A stretch of 64,000 nucleotides of DNA from UBA8752 sp965657965 (lineage in GTDB: Bacteria > Bacteroidota > Bacteroidia > Flavobacteriales_D > Sanyastnellaceae): the NCBI GenBank assembly GCA_965657965.1, contig CBFHQM010000002.1:124001-188000 (forward strand), in the 5' to 3' direction. Every line of letters starts with the position of its first letter. The stretch's first letter is position 1. The notes below the pieces were generated by a model, which saw only the letters and a list, made by a program, of their open reading frames with translations, did no database searches and was not told where the DNA came from. Shown here piece by piece: positions 51,278 through 59,677 of this stretch. The position numbers were made by a program, and so were the translations under genes.

Positions 51278-51832
51278 TTACTTTTTCGGGCGGATTGTGA
51301 TGAACATCCGCTTTCCTTCCAACTTGGGCATCAACTCCACTGATCCTACGTCCTCGAGCTCTTGCGCAAAACGCAACAACAGGATTTCTCCTCTCTCCTT
51401 AAAGACAATCGATCTTCCGCGGAAGAATACGTGTGCCTTCAGTTTGTTGCCCTCCTCCAAAAACTTCCTGGCGTGCTTCACCTTGAAGTTGAAATCGTGG
51501 TCGTCCGTGTTCGGGCCGAACCGGATTTCCTTGAGGGTCACCTTTGACTGATTCGCTTTGATTTCCTTCTGCTTCTTCTTCTGGTCATACAGGAACTTCT
51601 GATAATTCAGAATTCTGCATACCGGAGGATCCGCTTTCGGAGAAATCTCCACGAGGTCCAACTCTTGGGCTTCAGCCATCTTAATGGCATCGTCCAATTC
51701 GACGATATCGGCATCGCCAATATTGTCTCCTACCAAACGCACTTGGGCAACCCGAATTTCTCGGTTCGTCCTATGCGGGTTCTTTTTGATCACCCGGGCG
51801 GGGCCTCGGGATCGTCTGCGTCGAATAGCGAT
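51278..51832 (-). CDS. infC: Translation initiation factor IF-3, probable non-canonical ATC start
   Basis: About 184 residues. Signatures: REIRVAQVRLVGDNIGDADIVELDDAIKMAEAQELDLVEISPKADPPVCRILNYQKFLYDQKKK, and a C-terminal domain ending MFITIRPKK. IF-3 binds the 30S subunit and screens start codons. There is no ATG in the proper place: the frame offers TTG at 51856, inside the thrS end, or ATC at 51832 followed by AIRRRRSRG, the sequence that Bacteroidota IF-3 proteins typically begin with. infC genes commonly use ATT or similar codons that IF-3 itself rejects, so I favour 51832. Confidence 0.9.
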   Translation of the reverse strand: MAIRRRRSRGPARVIKKNPHRTNREIRVAQVRLVGDNIGDADIVELDDAIKMAEAQELDLVEISPKADPPVCRILNYQKFLYDQKKKQKEIKANQSKVTLKEIRFGPNTDDHDFNFKVKHARKFLEEGNKLKAHVFFRGRSIVFKERGEILLLRFAQELEDVGSVELMPKLEGKRMFITIRPKK

Positions 51833-51839
51833 GGTGCTA

Positions 51840-53801
51840 TCAGTTTGGTTGTTCAATCATTTCATCTCCTCCTAGCATTTCCTCGACCTCGCTTTCAACT
51901 TGGTCGGCAAATGCCGAGATGCTCAAACCTCCTAAATCCCCTTCGCCTTGCTTTCGCACGGCAACGGTTCCTTGTTCGGCCTCATCTCCTCCCACAATCA
52001 GCATGTAAGGGACTTTTGCGAGTTCCGCTTCGCGGATCTTCTTCCCAACCTTTTCACTGCGGTCGTCAACGAGGGCGCGAATATCGCGATTTTGAAGGGA
52101 TTTTGAAACTACTTGTGCGTAGTCGTTGTACTTGTCGCTAACAGGCAGGATTCGCGCCTGTTCTGGAGTGAGCCACAACGGGAATTTACCCGCGCAATGC
52201 TCAATTAGAATCGCAACAAATCGCTCCATAGAGCCAAAAGGCGCTCTGTGAATCATCACAGGACGGTGTTTGCTGTTGTCTGCTCCCACATATTCCAACT
52301 CAAACCGCTCTGGCAGATTGTAGTCGATTTGAACCGTGCCCAATTGCCATTTCCGTCCAATCGCGTCGCGGACCATGAAATCAAGTTTGGGACCGTAGAA
52401 AGCCGCTTCTCCCAATTCAGTAATGGTCTTGAGGCCTTTTTCCTGCGCCACTTCGGCGATGGCCTTTTCGGCCTTGTCCCAGTTTTCGTCTTCGCCGATG
52501 TACTTCTCCGGCGTTTCGGGATCCCGAAGCGAGACCTGCGCAACAAAGTCCACAAAGTCGAGCGTCTTGAAAATGTACAACACCAGGTCGATGACCTTGC
52601 CGACCTCCTCTTTGACCTGATCTACGGTGCAGAAAATGTGCGCATCGTCTTGAGTAAACCCACGAGCACGTGTTAGACCATGAAGCTCTCCACTCTGCTC
52701 ATAACGGTAAACTGTTCCAAATTCAGCAAAGCGAACAGGAAGGTCCCGGTAACTGCGCGGACGGCTCTTGAAGATCTCACAATGGTGAGGGCAATTCATG
52801 GGCTTCAGCAAATACTCCTCGCCTTCGGCTGGCGTTTTGATGGGCTGGAAACTGTCTTCTCCGTACTTCTCGTAGTGACCACTGCACACATAAAGCTCCT
52901 TGTTGCCAATGTGCGGTGTGATCACCGACTCGTATCCCATTTTGCGCTGGGCATCTTTCAGGAATGATTCGAGCCGCATTCTCAGGTCTGCTCCTTTGGG
53001 CAGCCACAATGGCAAGCCCTGCCCCACCTTTTCGCTGAAGGTGAACAGGTCCAACTCTTTGCCCAATTTCCTGTGATCGCGAAGACGAGCCTGCTCAAGC
53101 AATTCGAGGTGCTCCGTTAGCTGCGCCTTTTTCGGGAATGCAATGCCATAAATCCGGGTGAGCTGCTTCTTTGACTCGTCGCCCTTCCAATACGCACCCG
53201 CAACAGCCAGCAATTTCACGGCCTTGATGTGACCGGTATGTGGAATGTGGGGACCACGGCACAAGTCGGTAAACCCGCCTTGGGTGTACAGGGTGATTGT
53301 TCCGTCTTCGAGATTCTCGAGCAAATCCAGCTTGTACTCATCTCCCTTTTCAGTGAAGTAGGCCACCGCTTCCGATTTGGACACCGGCTTGCGCACATAT
53401 TCGCTTTTCTGCTTGGCCAATTCCAGCATTTTCTTTTCGACCACCGGGAAATCCTTGTCGCTGAATACGTGGTCGCCAAAATCGACATCGTAGTAGAACC
53501 CGCCCTCTACGGATGGACCGACCCAAAACTTGACCCCTGGGTACATCGATTCCAGCGCTTCTGCCATGAGGTGAGCTCCGCTGTGCCAGAACGTGCTTTG
53601 TGCATTTTCGTCGCCCCAAGTCAACAGCTTTAATGCCGAATCGCCTGTGAGCGGTCGTTGCGCGTCTTGCACTTCGCCATTGACTTCGGCTGCAAGCACG
53701 TTTCGGGCGAGGCCTTCGCTGATGCCACGTGCCACATCCATTGCGGTTGAGCCGTCTTCGGCTTGCCTCACGGAGCCATCAGGGAGAGTGATGTTGATCA
53801 T
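51840..53801 (-). CDS. thrS: Threonine--tRNA ligase
   Basis: 653 residues from the ATG at 53801. The TGS domain begins MINITLPDGSVRQAEDGSTAMDVA, then the editing domain (ALESMYPGVKFWVGPSVEGGFYYD), and the catalytic domain with the zinc ligand Cys in LLKPMNCPHHCEIF and RFAEFGTVYRYEQSGELHGLTRARGFTQDDAHIF. The anticodon-binding domain closes the protein. An exact TATCTTTG box 17 nt upstream supports this start over a longer open frame reaching 53972. It heads the IF-3/L35/L20 operon. Confidence 0.97.
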   Translation of the reverse strand: MINITLPDGSVRQAEDGSTAMDVARGISEGLARNVLAAEVNGEVQDAQRPLTGDSALKLLTWGDENAQSTFWHSGAHLMAEALESMYPGVKFWVGPSVEGGFYYDVDFGDHVFSDKDFPVVEKKMLELAKQKSEYVRKPVSKSEAVAYFTEKGDEYKLDLLENLEDGTITLYTQGGFTDLCRGPHIPHTGHIKAVKLLAVAGAYWKGDESKKQLTRIYGIAFPKKAQLTEHLELLEQARLRDHRKLGKELDLFTFSEKVGQGLPLWLPKGADLRMRLESFLKDAQRKMGYESVITPHIGNKELYVCSGHYEKYGEDSFQPIKTPAEGEEYLLKPMNCPHHCEIFKSRPRSYRDLPVRFAEFGTVYRYEQSGELHGLTRARGFTQDDAHIFCTVDQVKEEVGKVIDLVLYIFKTLDFVDFVAQVSLRDPETPEKYIGEDENWDKAEKAIAEVAQEKGLKTITELGEAAFYGPKLDFMVRDAIGRKWQLGTVQIDYNLPERFELEYVGADNSKHRPVMIHRAPFGSMERFVAILIEHCAGKFPLWLTPEQARILPVSDKYNDYAQVVSKSLQNRDIRALVDDRSEKVGKKIREAELAKVPYMLIVGGDEAEQGTVAVRKQGEGDLGGLSISAFADQVESEVEEMLGGDEMIEQPN

Positions 53802-53818
53802 TGGAACTGGATTGGCGG

Positions 53819-53826
53819 CAAAGATA
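53819..53826 (-). promoter_or_regulatory. -7 box (TATCTTTG) for the thrS-infC-rpmI-rplT operon
   Basis: Exact TAnnTTTG match on the minus strand, 17 nt before the ATG at 53801. The rest of the gap to 53974 shows nothing else. Confidence 0.65.
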
Positions 53827-53974
53827 ATCCCCACCTCTCCCGTTTCGAAGTTCCAAAAGGATGTCAAATCCCGAGGCCACTGCGGACAACGGAATACCAA
53901 CGGCCTCCCCTTTTGCATTGTACCCATAGAGACGAGGATCGCCCCCGTCCTGTCCCCAACTAAAACGTCCAATC

Positions 53975-54667
53975 ATGGCACAACTTCCATCCTTTCCTCG
54001 CGCGGCTTTTGCACTGGCCATCGTGGCCTTACCGGCAGCCGCATTCGCTTCTCCGCAAGACCTTCGGGATTTCGACCACTTCATTCATCACGTGAGAATG
54101 GAGGCGAAAAGCGGAGTACCTGAGCGGATTCAAGACTGCTTCTCCGACCAAATTGTCGCAGAAGCCAACTGCAAACCTGTGGGGTTTGGAGAGTTGTTTG
54201 GTTCCGAGGCGACGCGATTCGGCTGGACACAAGTGGGCCGAGACATTGCTCGATTTGCCGATGGATTTGCGTTAATGGACCCCGACGGCACCATGGTCAA
54301 CTTGCACGCCCGAGCCAGAGGACGGTCCCACCACCTCGACATTTTGGGCAATCGCGTCAAGCTGCGCCGTGAAGCGGGCAGCTCGGGAAGCATCATTGCC
54401 ATGCTCGACCAAGGCTTACTTCCCGGAGAGATTGACCATACCCGCTGGACTGTGAGCCGTGACGAGGTGGAATGGACACCTGTTGTGGTCGAAGTCCCCG
54501 GCATCGGGAAAGTCCGCGGATACATCGGTTCCGACTACGTTCGACTCGGGAAATCGCAAGGTGACGTGACCCTAACCGCTCAGTATGACGGTCAACGGTG
54601 GGCCCTGACTGGCTACGAACGCCACAGACCTGAACTCGCCGTTACGCGCGTTTCTCCCACGCCTTAA
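53975..54667 (+). CDS. Secreted protein with SH3-like domain
   Basis: 230 residues. Signal peptide about 1-26 (ends AAFAS). The middle resembles a bacterial SH3 domain (about 115-185: HHLDILGNRVKLRREAGSSGSIIAMLDQG and KVRGYIGSDYVR). It may bind cell wall or partner proteins; function unknown. The last 26 bp overlap the convergent thioesterase-like gene. Confidence 0.7.
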   Translation: MAQLPSFPRAAFALAIVALPAAAFASPQDLRDFDHFIHHVRMEAKSGVPERIQDCFSDQIVAEANCKPVGFGELFGSEATRFGWTQVGRDIARFADGFALMDPDGTMVNLHARARGRSHHLDILGNRVKLRREAGSSGSIIAMLDQGLLPGEIDHTRWTVSRDEVEWTPVVVEVPGIGKVRGYIGSDYVRLGKSQGDVTLTAQYDGQRWALTGYERHRPELAVTRVSPTP

Positions 54668-55148
54668 GGTGCCAATGCACGTGAGCTTGGGCGCAATGTT
54701 CGCCTTGGGCGTCGTACAAATCAGAAACGAGGGTAACGCGTGCGACGCCCACCTCTTCCAACACGCCGGTGAGTCCTTCGACTTCCGGCGTGTTTCGCGA
54801 GGCCTTGGCGATGCAATTCCCTTTGGGCTTGGCTAAATAATCCACTTCAATCCGCGACATGATGATGCGATAGTCACGCATGCCTACGGCAATCATCACG
54901 GACGCACCCGAGGCAAACTCCAACGCTGTGGCAATGGCACAAGCGTGCATGCCCCCCAAGTGGTTACGATTGGAACGCCTCTCGGGAAGTCCGACTTCTA
55001 CCGCGGCTGATGTGACTGCAGAAATCCGAATTCGGTGAGGCTGATTGAAGGGCAGCGCCATGCGCAAAAGCCGATCCAATGCTTTGGGACTCCCCTCCTT
55101 TGCCGCCAGTAAAGCAGCATCTGCGCGTTTTGCGACGTATGCGTTCAT
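54642..55148 (-). CDS. Hotdog-fold thioesterase-like protein (DUF4442/PaaI-like)
   Basis: 168 residues from the ATG at 55148, overlapping the MazG-like stop by 4 nt. The hotdog helix and strand pattern is seen in RNHLGGMHACAIATALEFASGASVMIAVG and RIIMSRIEVDYLAKPKGNCIAKA. No clear catalytic residue set can be assigned. It probably acts on acyl-CoA or acyl-ACP. Confidence 0.75.
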   Translation of the reverse strand: MNAYVAKRADAALLAAKEGSPKALDRLLRMALPFNQPHRIRISAVTSAAVEVGLPERRSNRNHLGGMHACAIATALEFASGASVMIAVGMRDYRIIMSRIEVDYLAKPKGNCIAKASRNTPEVEGLTGVLEEVGVARVTLVSDLYDAQGEHCAQAHVHWHLKAWEKRA

Positions 55149-55570
55149 TTCCCCTCGGATTGAACAGGAAGGGCACCCGCCTCTTGAAGAACCCCTTGTA
55201 TGTTGGGTTTGAAATAATGTGGACCCTTCATCACTTTGCCATCTGCGCGATAGATGGGCTGACCATCGGCCCCCAGCTTGGACATGTTTGAGTCCTGAAT
55301 GGCTTGAAAAACATCGGCCATGACATCCTGCATGCCATGTGTGATGATCGTGCCACACAAGATGTACAACATGTCGCCCAACGCATCTGCCACCTCCACC
55401 ATGTCCCCGGCTTTGACAGCCTCCAAGTACTCATCGTTCTCTTCGGCCATGAGCCGGTGGCGGAGGTCCATTTCCCCCTCCGGAATGTTCAATTTGGGCT
55501 GATTTTCCACCCGCATCCCAAAGGTGGAATGGAACCGCTCCACTGCATTCAATCCATCTTGTAAAGTCAT
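55145..55570 (-). CDS. MazG-like all-alpha NTP pyrophosphohydrolase (PRA-PH/iMazG type)
   Basis: 141 residues. The metal-binding helices carry EENDE (LMAEENDEYLEAVKAG) and the paired E..D in MVEVADALGDMLYILCGTI. A Bacteroidota subset also has this C-terminal segment DSNMSKLGADGQPIYRADGKVMKGPHYFKPNI. It hydrolyses nucleoside triphosphates or related compounds to monophosphates, often as house-cleaning. It is co-translated with the thioesterase-like gene. Confidence 0.87.
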   Translation of the reverse strand: MTLQDGLNAVERFHSTFGMRVENQPKLNIPEGEMDLRHRLMAEENDEYLEAVKAGDMVEVADALGDMLYILCGTIITHGMQDVMADVFQAIQDSNMSKLGADGQPIYRADGKVMKGPHYFKPNIQGVLQEAGALPVQSEGK

Positions 55571-55631
55571 GGGAACAAGATGGCCAACATCTTTTAACCG
55601 GCCCCGCTCTAACCACCCTCAGTCTCGGGTT

Positions 55632-55639
55632 TATTTTTG
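55632..55639 (+). promoter_or_regulatory. -7 box (TATTTTTG) for the Bat operon
   Basis: Exact TAnnTTTG match, 48 nt before the ATG at 55688. A TTG at 55637 overlaps the box and cannot be the start. Confidence 0.6.
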
Positions 55640-55687
55640 CAACCCGCGTTGGCTCACACGTGGAACACATATCGACAGCAATACTTC

Positions 55688-56725
55688 ATGGAAAGTCAAT
55701 CCCACCCCAGCTCGGTTGAGGCGCCACAAAATGGTCACCCCGACATTCAAGCGCTGACCGACCGCATCGTACAAGCCAGCGCTTTTGTGGACCCATTGCG
55801 TCACGAAGTCGGCAAGGTGGTCGTGGGGCAGAAAAACATGGTCGACACCTTGCTGATCGGATTGCTCGCAGATGGTCATGTTTTGCTCGAGGGCGTCCCA
55901 GGCCTGGCCAAAACCTTGGCGATTCACACCTTGAGTAAAGCCGTGGCTGTTGACTTTAACCGCATCCAATTCACACCAGACCTACTGCCTGCCGACGTTG
56001 TGGGCACCATGATCTACAACCAGAAAGAAGAAGCTTTTACGGTCAGCCGAGGCCCCATTTTTTCTCACTTCGTGTTGGCCGATGAGATCAACCGAGCCCC
56101 GGCCAAGGTCCAAAGCGCCTTGCTCGAGGCCATGCAAGAAAGACAGGTGACCATTGGAGCTGAGACCTTTCCTCTGCCACAGCCCTTTCTTGTTCTGGCG
56201 ACACAAAACCCGGTGGAGCAAGAAGGCACTTACCCCTTGCCCGAGGCACAAGTCGACCGTTTTTTGCTCAAAACCGTGATTGACTACCCCACACCTGAGG
56301 ACGAGCAACAAATACTTCGGTCGCAAGTCGCATCCGGACCCAAGCCCAAAGTGAATGCCGTGGTCAAGCCGGAGCAAATCCGAACCGCGAGAGAGCTGGT
56401 TCGCGAAGTTTACATGGACGAAAAAGTGGAACGCTACATCGTGAATTTGGTCCACGCCACACGCCGTCCAGAAAACCACGGTTTGGGGCACCTGTCACCA
56501 CTGATCAGTTTCGGAGCCTCTCCCCGCGCATCCATTGGTTTGGCTATGGCGGGCAAAGCCCGTGCCTTCATGGCCCATCGGGGATATGTGATTCCTGAAG
56601 ACATTCGCGCCGTAGCCATGGATGTGCTTCGCCACCGAATCGGACTCACCTTCGAGGCCGAAGCCGAGGAAATTCAGCAAGAGCAAATCGTAACCGAAAT
56701 TCTCGACCAAGTTCAAGTTCCCTGA
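55688..56725 (+). CDS. MoxR-family AAA+ ATPase
   Basis: 345 residues from the ATG at 55688. Walker A is the MoxR form GVPGLAKT, Walker B is FVLADEINRAP, and sensor sequences LATQNPVEQEGTYPLPEAQVDRFLLK follow. MoxR ATPases act as chaperones for vWA-domain partners, here likely the BatA and BatB proteins encoded downstream. The first gene of the operon; the DUF58 gene follows after 1 bp. Confidence 0.95.
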   Translation: MESQSHPSSVEAPQNGHPDIQALTDRIVQASAFVDPLRHEVGKVVVGQKNMVDTLLIGLLADGHVLLEGVPGLAKTLAIHTLSKAVAVDFNRIQFTPDLLPADVVGTMIYNQKEEAFTVSRGPIFSHFVLADEINRAPAKVQSALLEAMQERQVTIGAETFPLPQPFLVLATQNPVEQEGTYPLPEAQVDRFLLKTVIDYPTPEDEQQILRSQVASGPKPKVNAVVKPEQIRTARELVREVYMDEKVERYIVNLVHATRRPENHGLGHLSPLISFGASPRASIGLAMAGKARAFMAHRGYVIPEDIRAVAMDVLRHRIGLTFEAEAEEIQQEQIVTEILDQVQVP

Positions 56726-56726
56726 C

Positions 56727-57593
56727 ATGGAAGCGGCCGAGCTGATTCGACGCGTGCGCAGGGTAGAACTTCGCGCCAGAGGCCTGAGCAATCAAGTCTT
56801 CTCCGGTGAATACCACAGCGCGTTCAAGGGACGCGGAATGGCGTTCAGCGAGAACCGCGCATATCAGCACGGCGACGAAATCCGCACCATCGATTGGAAT
56901 GTCACGGCGCGAATGCGGGCACCCTACGTTAAGGTGTTTCAAGAAGAAAGGGAGCTCACTGCCATGCTCCTCATCGATGTGAGCGCTTCAGGAAAAATCG
57001 GAAGTAGAGGTCTAACGAAGAGAGAACTTTCCGCAGAATTGGCGGCCGTTCTTGCCTTCTCGGCGGGCCAGAACAACGACAAAATTGGTGCCTTGCTGTT
57101 TTCCGATCGCGTAGAGAGGTTCATCCCCCCCAAAAAAGGCCGGAGTCACATTCTGCGCATCATCCGCGAGGTCATCGACATCGAACCCAAAGGGAAAGGA
57201 ACAGACATAACCCAGGCGCTGGAGCACTTTGGCCGCGCCATGAAAAAGCGCACCATTGCTTTTTTGATCAGCGATCTCCAAGACCGCGGTTTCGAAGACA
57301 TTCTCAAGAGAACGTCTCGGCGCCACGACCTTGTTGCGTTGCAAATCCACGACGCCATCGAAGGCCGAGCCACAAAACTGGGTTGGCTGGCTGGCTGGGA
57401 CCCAGAATCCGCCACACTCAATCACATTGGAACGGGATCACTGCGTTGGAGAAAACGCTACGAAAAAGCGGTGCGCGAGCATCAAGAAGACATCGAAGGC
57501 TACATGAAACGCTCAGGCGTCGATCACGCCATGCTGCATACGGACCGGCCGTATGTGCAACCCCTCATGCAATTGTTTGATCGTCGTGGTTAA
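56727..57593 (+). CDS. DUF58 domain protein of the Bat operon
   Basis: 288 residues. The DUF58 signature is YQHGDEIRTIDWNVTARMRAPYVKVFQEERELTAMLLIDVSASG, with a vWA-like DVSAS motif. It is a soluble protein that pairs with MoxR in many bacteria. It lies 1 bp after moxR and overlaps the next gene near its stop. Confidence 0.93.
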   Translation: MEAAELIRRVRRVELRARGLSNQVFSGEYHSAFKGRGMAFSENRAYQHGDEIRTIDWNVTARMRAPYVKVFQEERELTAMLLIDVSASGKIGSRGLTKRELSAELAAVLAFSAGQNNDKIGALLFSDRVERFIPPKKGRSHILRIIREVIDIEPKGKGTDITQALEHFGRAMKKRTIAFLISDLQDRGFEDILKRTSRRHDLVALQIHDAIEGRATKLGWLAGWDPESATLNHIGTGSLRWRKRYEKAVREHQEDIEGYMKRSGVDHAMLHTDRPYVQPLMQLFDRRG

Positions 57594-58590
57594 GCGTGGC
57601 TCATCCATCCTTGCCATCCTGTGGTGCTCTGCTTTGGGAATGGTTGCCCAAACCGCGGCCCTCACCCTCGCCATCGAGAAAGACAGCGTGGGCCTCGGGG
57701 AGCCTTTGACATTGACCCTGACTTCCGACGAACCTCTTTCGGGTGGTCAGCGCTGGCAATGGCCAGAACTGCAAAGCGGTGACACGTTGCCTCAGGGCTG
57801 GGAAATCCTTTCGGTGGGAGCCTTAGATAGCACTACTTCGCCGGACCTCGATGCCGGGATTCGCCGATCGCAAAGCATTGTTGTCTTGTCTTGGGACACT
57901 GGGCTTAAGGTGATTGAGCCCTTTCAATTGACAAGTGCCAGCGGTACAACATCGTCGAGCAGGCCCCAGCTGCTCCAGGTTGGGTTAGCCACATTAGAGT
58001 CCAACCCTGCGCCAAAGCCACTTCAGGGCTACCGCGCATTCGCTTGGACCTGGTGGGAGCGGATCTCGCGCGTACTGCCTTGGGTTCTCTCCATTCTGGC
58101 TGGAATCGGCCTTTTGTTTTGGGCCATTCGAAAATGGCGCCAACGCGAAATACCGCATCTCCCGACTGACAAGCCCGTGGTGCCATTGGAACCCGCGCAC
58201 GTCTTGGCTTTGAGAATGTTGTATCGCCTAAAGGAGAATCAACCTTGGGCCAATGGAGATGGCAAGGAGACCCAAGCCCAGCTCTCGGAAGCGGTACGCC
58301 TTCATTTGCAAGGCACCTTTGGAGTGAAGGCACTGGAGCGCGCAACGGAAGAGCTCGCCGCACAATTGAACCAGAGCGCAACACGCGGCATCGAACCAGA
58401 AGATGTTCTGTGGCTCACGCGATTGCTGAGACAATCAGACCTGGTCAAGTTCGCGAAACAATCGATGGGCAACGATGCACACATGAACGCCGTGAATGGC
58501 GCCATTCACTGGGTAGAGCGCACACGCCCACAACCAGCGCCTTCCGAAGAGGAGTCCTCCCCCAATCAATCCACCATGGATCATGGGTAA
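57586..58590 (+). CDS. Membrane protein of the Bat operon (DUF4381-like position)
   Basis: 334 residues from a GTG at 57586; an ATG at 57553 inside the DUF58 gene is the alternative. Signal-like N-terminus (SSILAILWCSALGMVAQ), beta-rich periplasmic part, one transmembrane helix (about 174-194, ISRVLPWVLSILAGIGLLFWAI) and a helical cytosolic tail. No catalytic motif. Its place between DUF58 and batA matches the uncharacterised membrane gene of other bat operons, so it may anchor the MoxR/vWA assembly. Confidence 0.75.
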   Translation: MVKRGSSILAILWCSALGMVAQTAALTLAIEKDSVGLGEPLTLTLTSDEPLSGGQRWQWPELQSGDTLPQGWEILSVGALDSTTSPDLDAGIRRSQSIVVLSWDTGLKVIEPFQLTSASGTTSSSRPQLLQVGLATLESNPAPKPLQGYRAFAWTWWERISRVLPWVLSILAGIGLLFWAIRKWRQREIPHLPTDKPVVPLEPAHVLALRMLYRLKENQPWANGDGKETQAQLSEAVRLHLQGTFGVKALERATEELAAQLNQSATRGIEPEDVLWLTRLLRQSDLVKFAKQSMGNDAHMNAVNGAIHWVERTRPQPAPSEEESSPNQSTMDHG

Positions 58591-59677
58591 AGCGTCCACC
58601 CAAGCCTTTTCCGCCCCTCGTGTGCGACAGGCCATCGTCCAATTGATGGCGTGGTCCATTTTGATGGTCAGTTTCCTCGCCTTCAATGGCCAGTACGAAT
58701 GGGCGGACCCAACTGCCTTTTGGTGGGGCAGCTTGGTTGTTGCCTGGAGCGTTTGGCGTGTCATCCTACCCATTGCATCGCCCACCTTTCAAATCAACTT
58801 GAATCACCTGGACCTGCGCCCACCGAGACGAGACCAGTGGATCCCCCTGACGCCCGACTTCCTGCGCACCGTCGGAATGGGACTGTTGGTGGCGGTGGTC
58901 GCTCGGCCACAAAGCTCTTCCAGCATCGAGAACATGACCCGTGAGGGAATCGACATTGTGATGGCCATGGATGCCTCTGCCAGCATGTTGAGCAAGGATT
59001 TCCGGCCCAACCGGCTTGAAGCGGCCAAAGAAGTCGCCAAAGCTTTTGTGGAAGACCGGCCTTTTGACCGCGTTGGCGTGGTGGTTTACGAGGGAGAGAG
59101 CTTTACCCAGGTTCCCCTGACCACGGACCATAGAGTGGTGATCGACGGCTTAGACGCCCTCGAAACTGGACGCGTAGAAGGCGGCACTGCCATTGGCATG
59201 GGCCTGGCCACCGCGGTCAATCGCCTGCGCAAGAGCGACGCCAAGAGCAAGGTGGTCATTTTGATCACCGACGGAGAGAACAACGCAGGTCAAATCGAGC
59301 CACTCGATGCTGCCCAGCTTGCGCGACTCGAAGACATCCGTGTTTACACCGTTGGCGTTGGAACCGTGGGAAAGGCGAAAAGCCCGGTACGCCAACGACC
59401 AGATGGCAGCTACATCTATGACTGGGTAGAAGTCAACATCGATGAGGCCGCTCTCAAGGCCATTGCACAAGAAACCAGCGGACGCTACTTCCGTGCCACG
59501 AGCGGAGAGAAACTCAAAGAGATTTACGCGGAAATCGACATCCTCGAGAAAACGCGATTCAACGTCTTTCGTTACAATAAACGCACCGAAGAGTACCCCT
59601 TCTTAGGCTGGTTGGCCTTTCTATGTCTTGGCCTTGAAGCCGTTGTGCGTCACGTCTTTATTCGCAGTCTCCCGTGA
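58583..59677 (+). CDS. batA: BatA, vWA-domain membrane protein
   Basis: 364 residues. Transmembrane helices at about 18-38 and 47-65, then a vWA domain with complete MIDAS: DASAS (about 130), GGTAIG and LITDGEN. A C-terminal membrane helix ends the protein (FLGWLAFLCLGLEAVV). The family is named for Bacteroides aerotolerance. It overlaps the gene upstream by 8 nt and batB downstream by 4 nt. Confidence 0.93.
   Translation: MGKASTQAFSAPRVRQAIVQLMAWSILMVSFLAFNGQYEWADPTAFWWGSLVVAWSVWRVILPIASPTFQINLNHLDLRPPRRDQWIPLTPDFLRTVGMGLLVAVVARPQSSSSIENMTREGIDIVMAMDASASMLSKDFRPNRLEAAKEVAKAFVEDRPFDRVGVVVYEGESFTQVPLTTDHRVVIDGLDALETGRVEGGTAIGMGLATAVNRLRKSDAKSKVVILITDGENNAGQIEPLDAAQLARLEDIRVYTVGVGTVGKAKSPVRQRPDGSYIYDWVEVNIDEAALKAIAQETSGRYFRATSGEKLKEIYAEIDILEKTRFNVFRYNKRTEEYPFLGWLAFLCLGLEAVVRHVFIRSLP

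Noticed and set aside
53779..53977. Minus-strand ORF of about 65 codons between thrS and the SH3-like gene
   Set aside because: Overlaps the thrS promoter and start and the start of the divergent gene; no box upstream and no family likeness.
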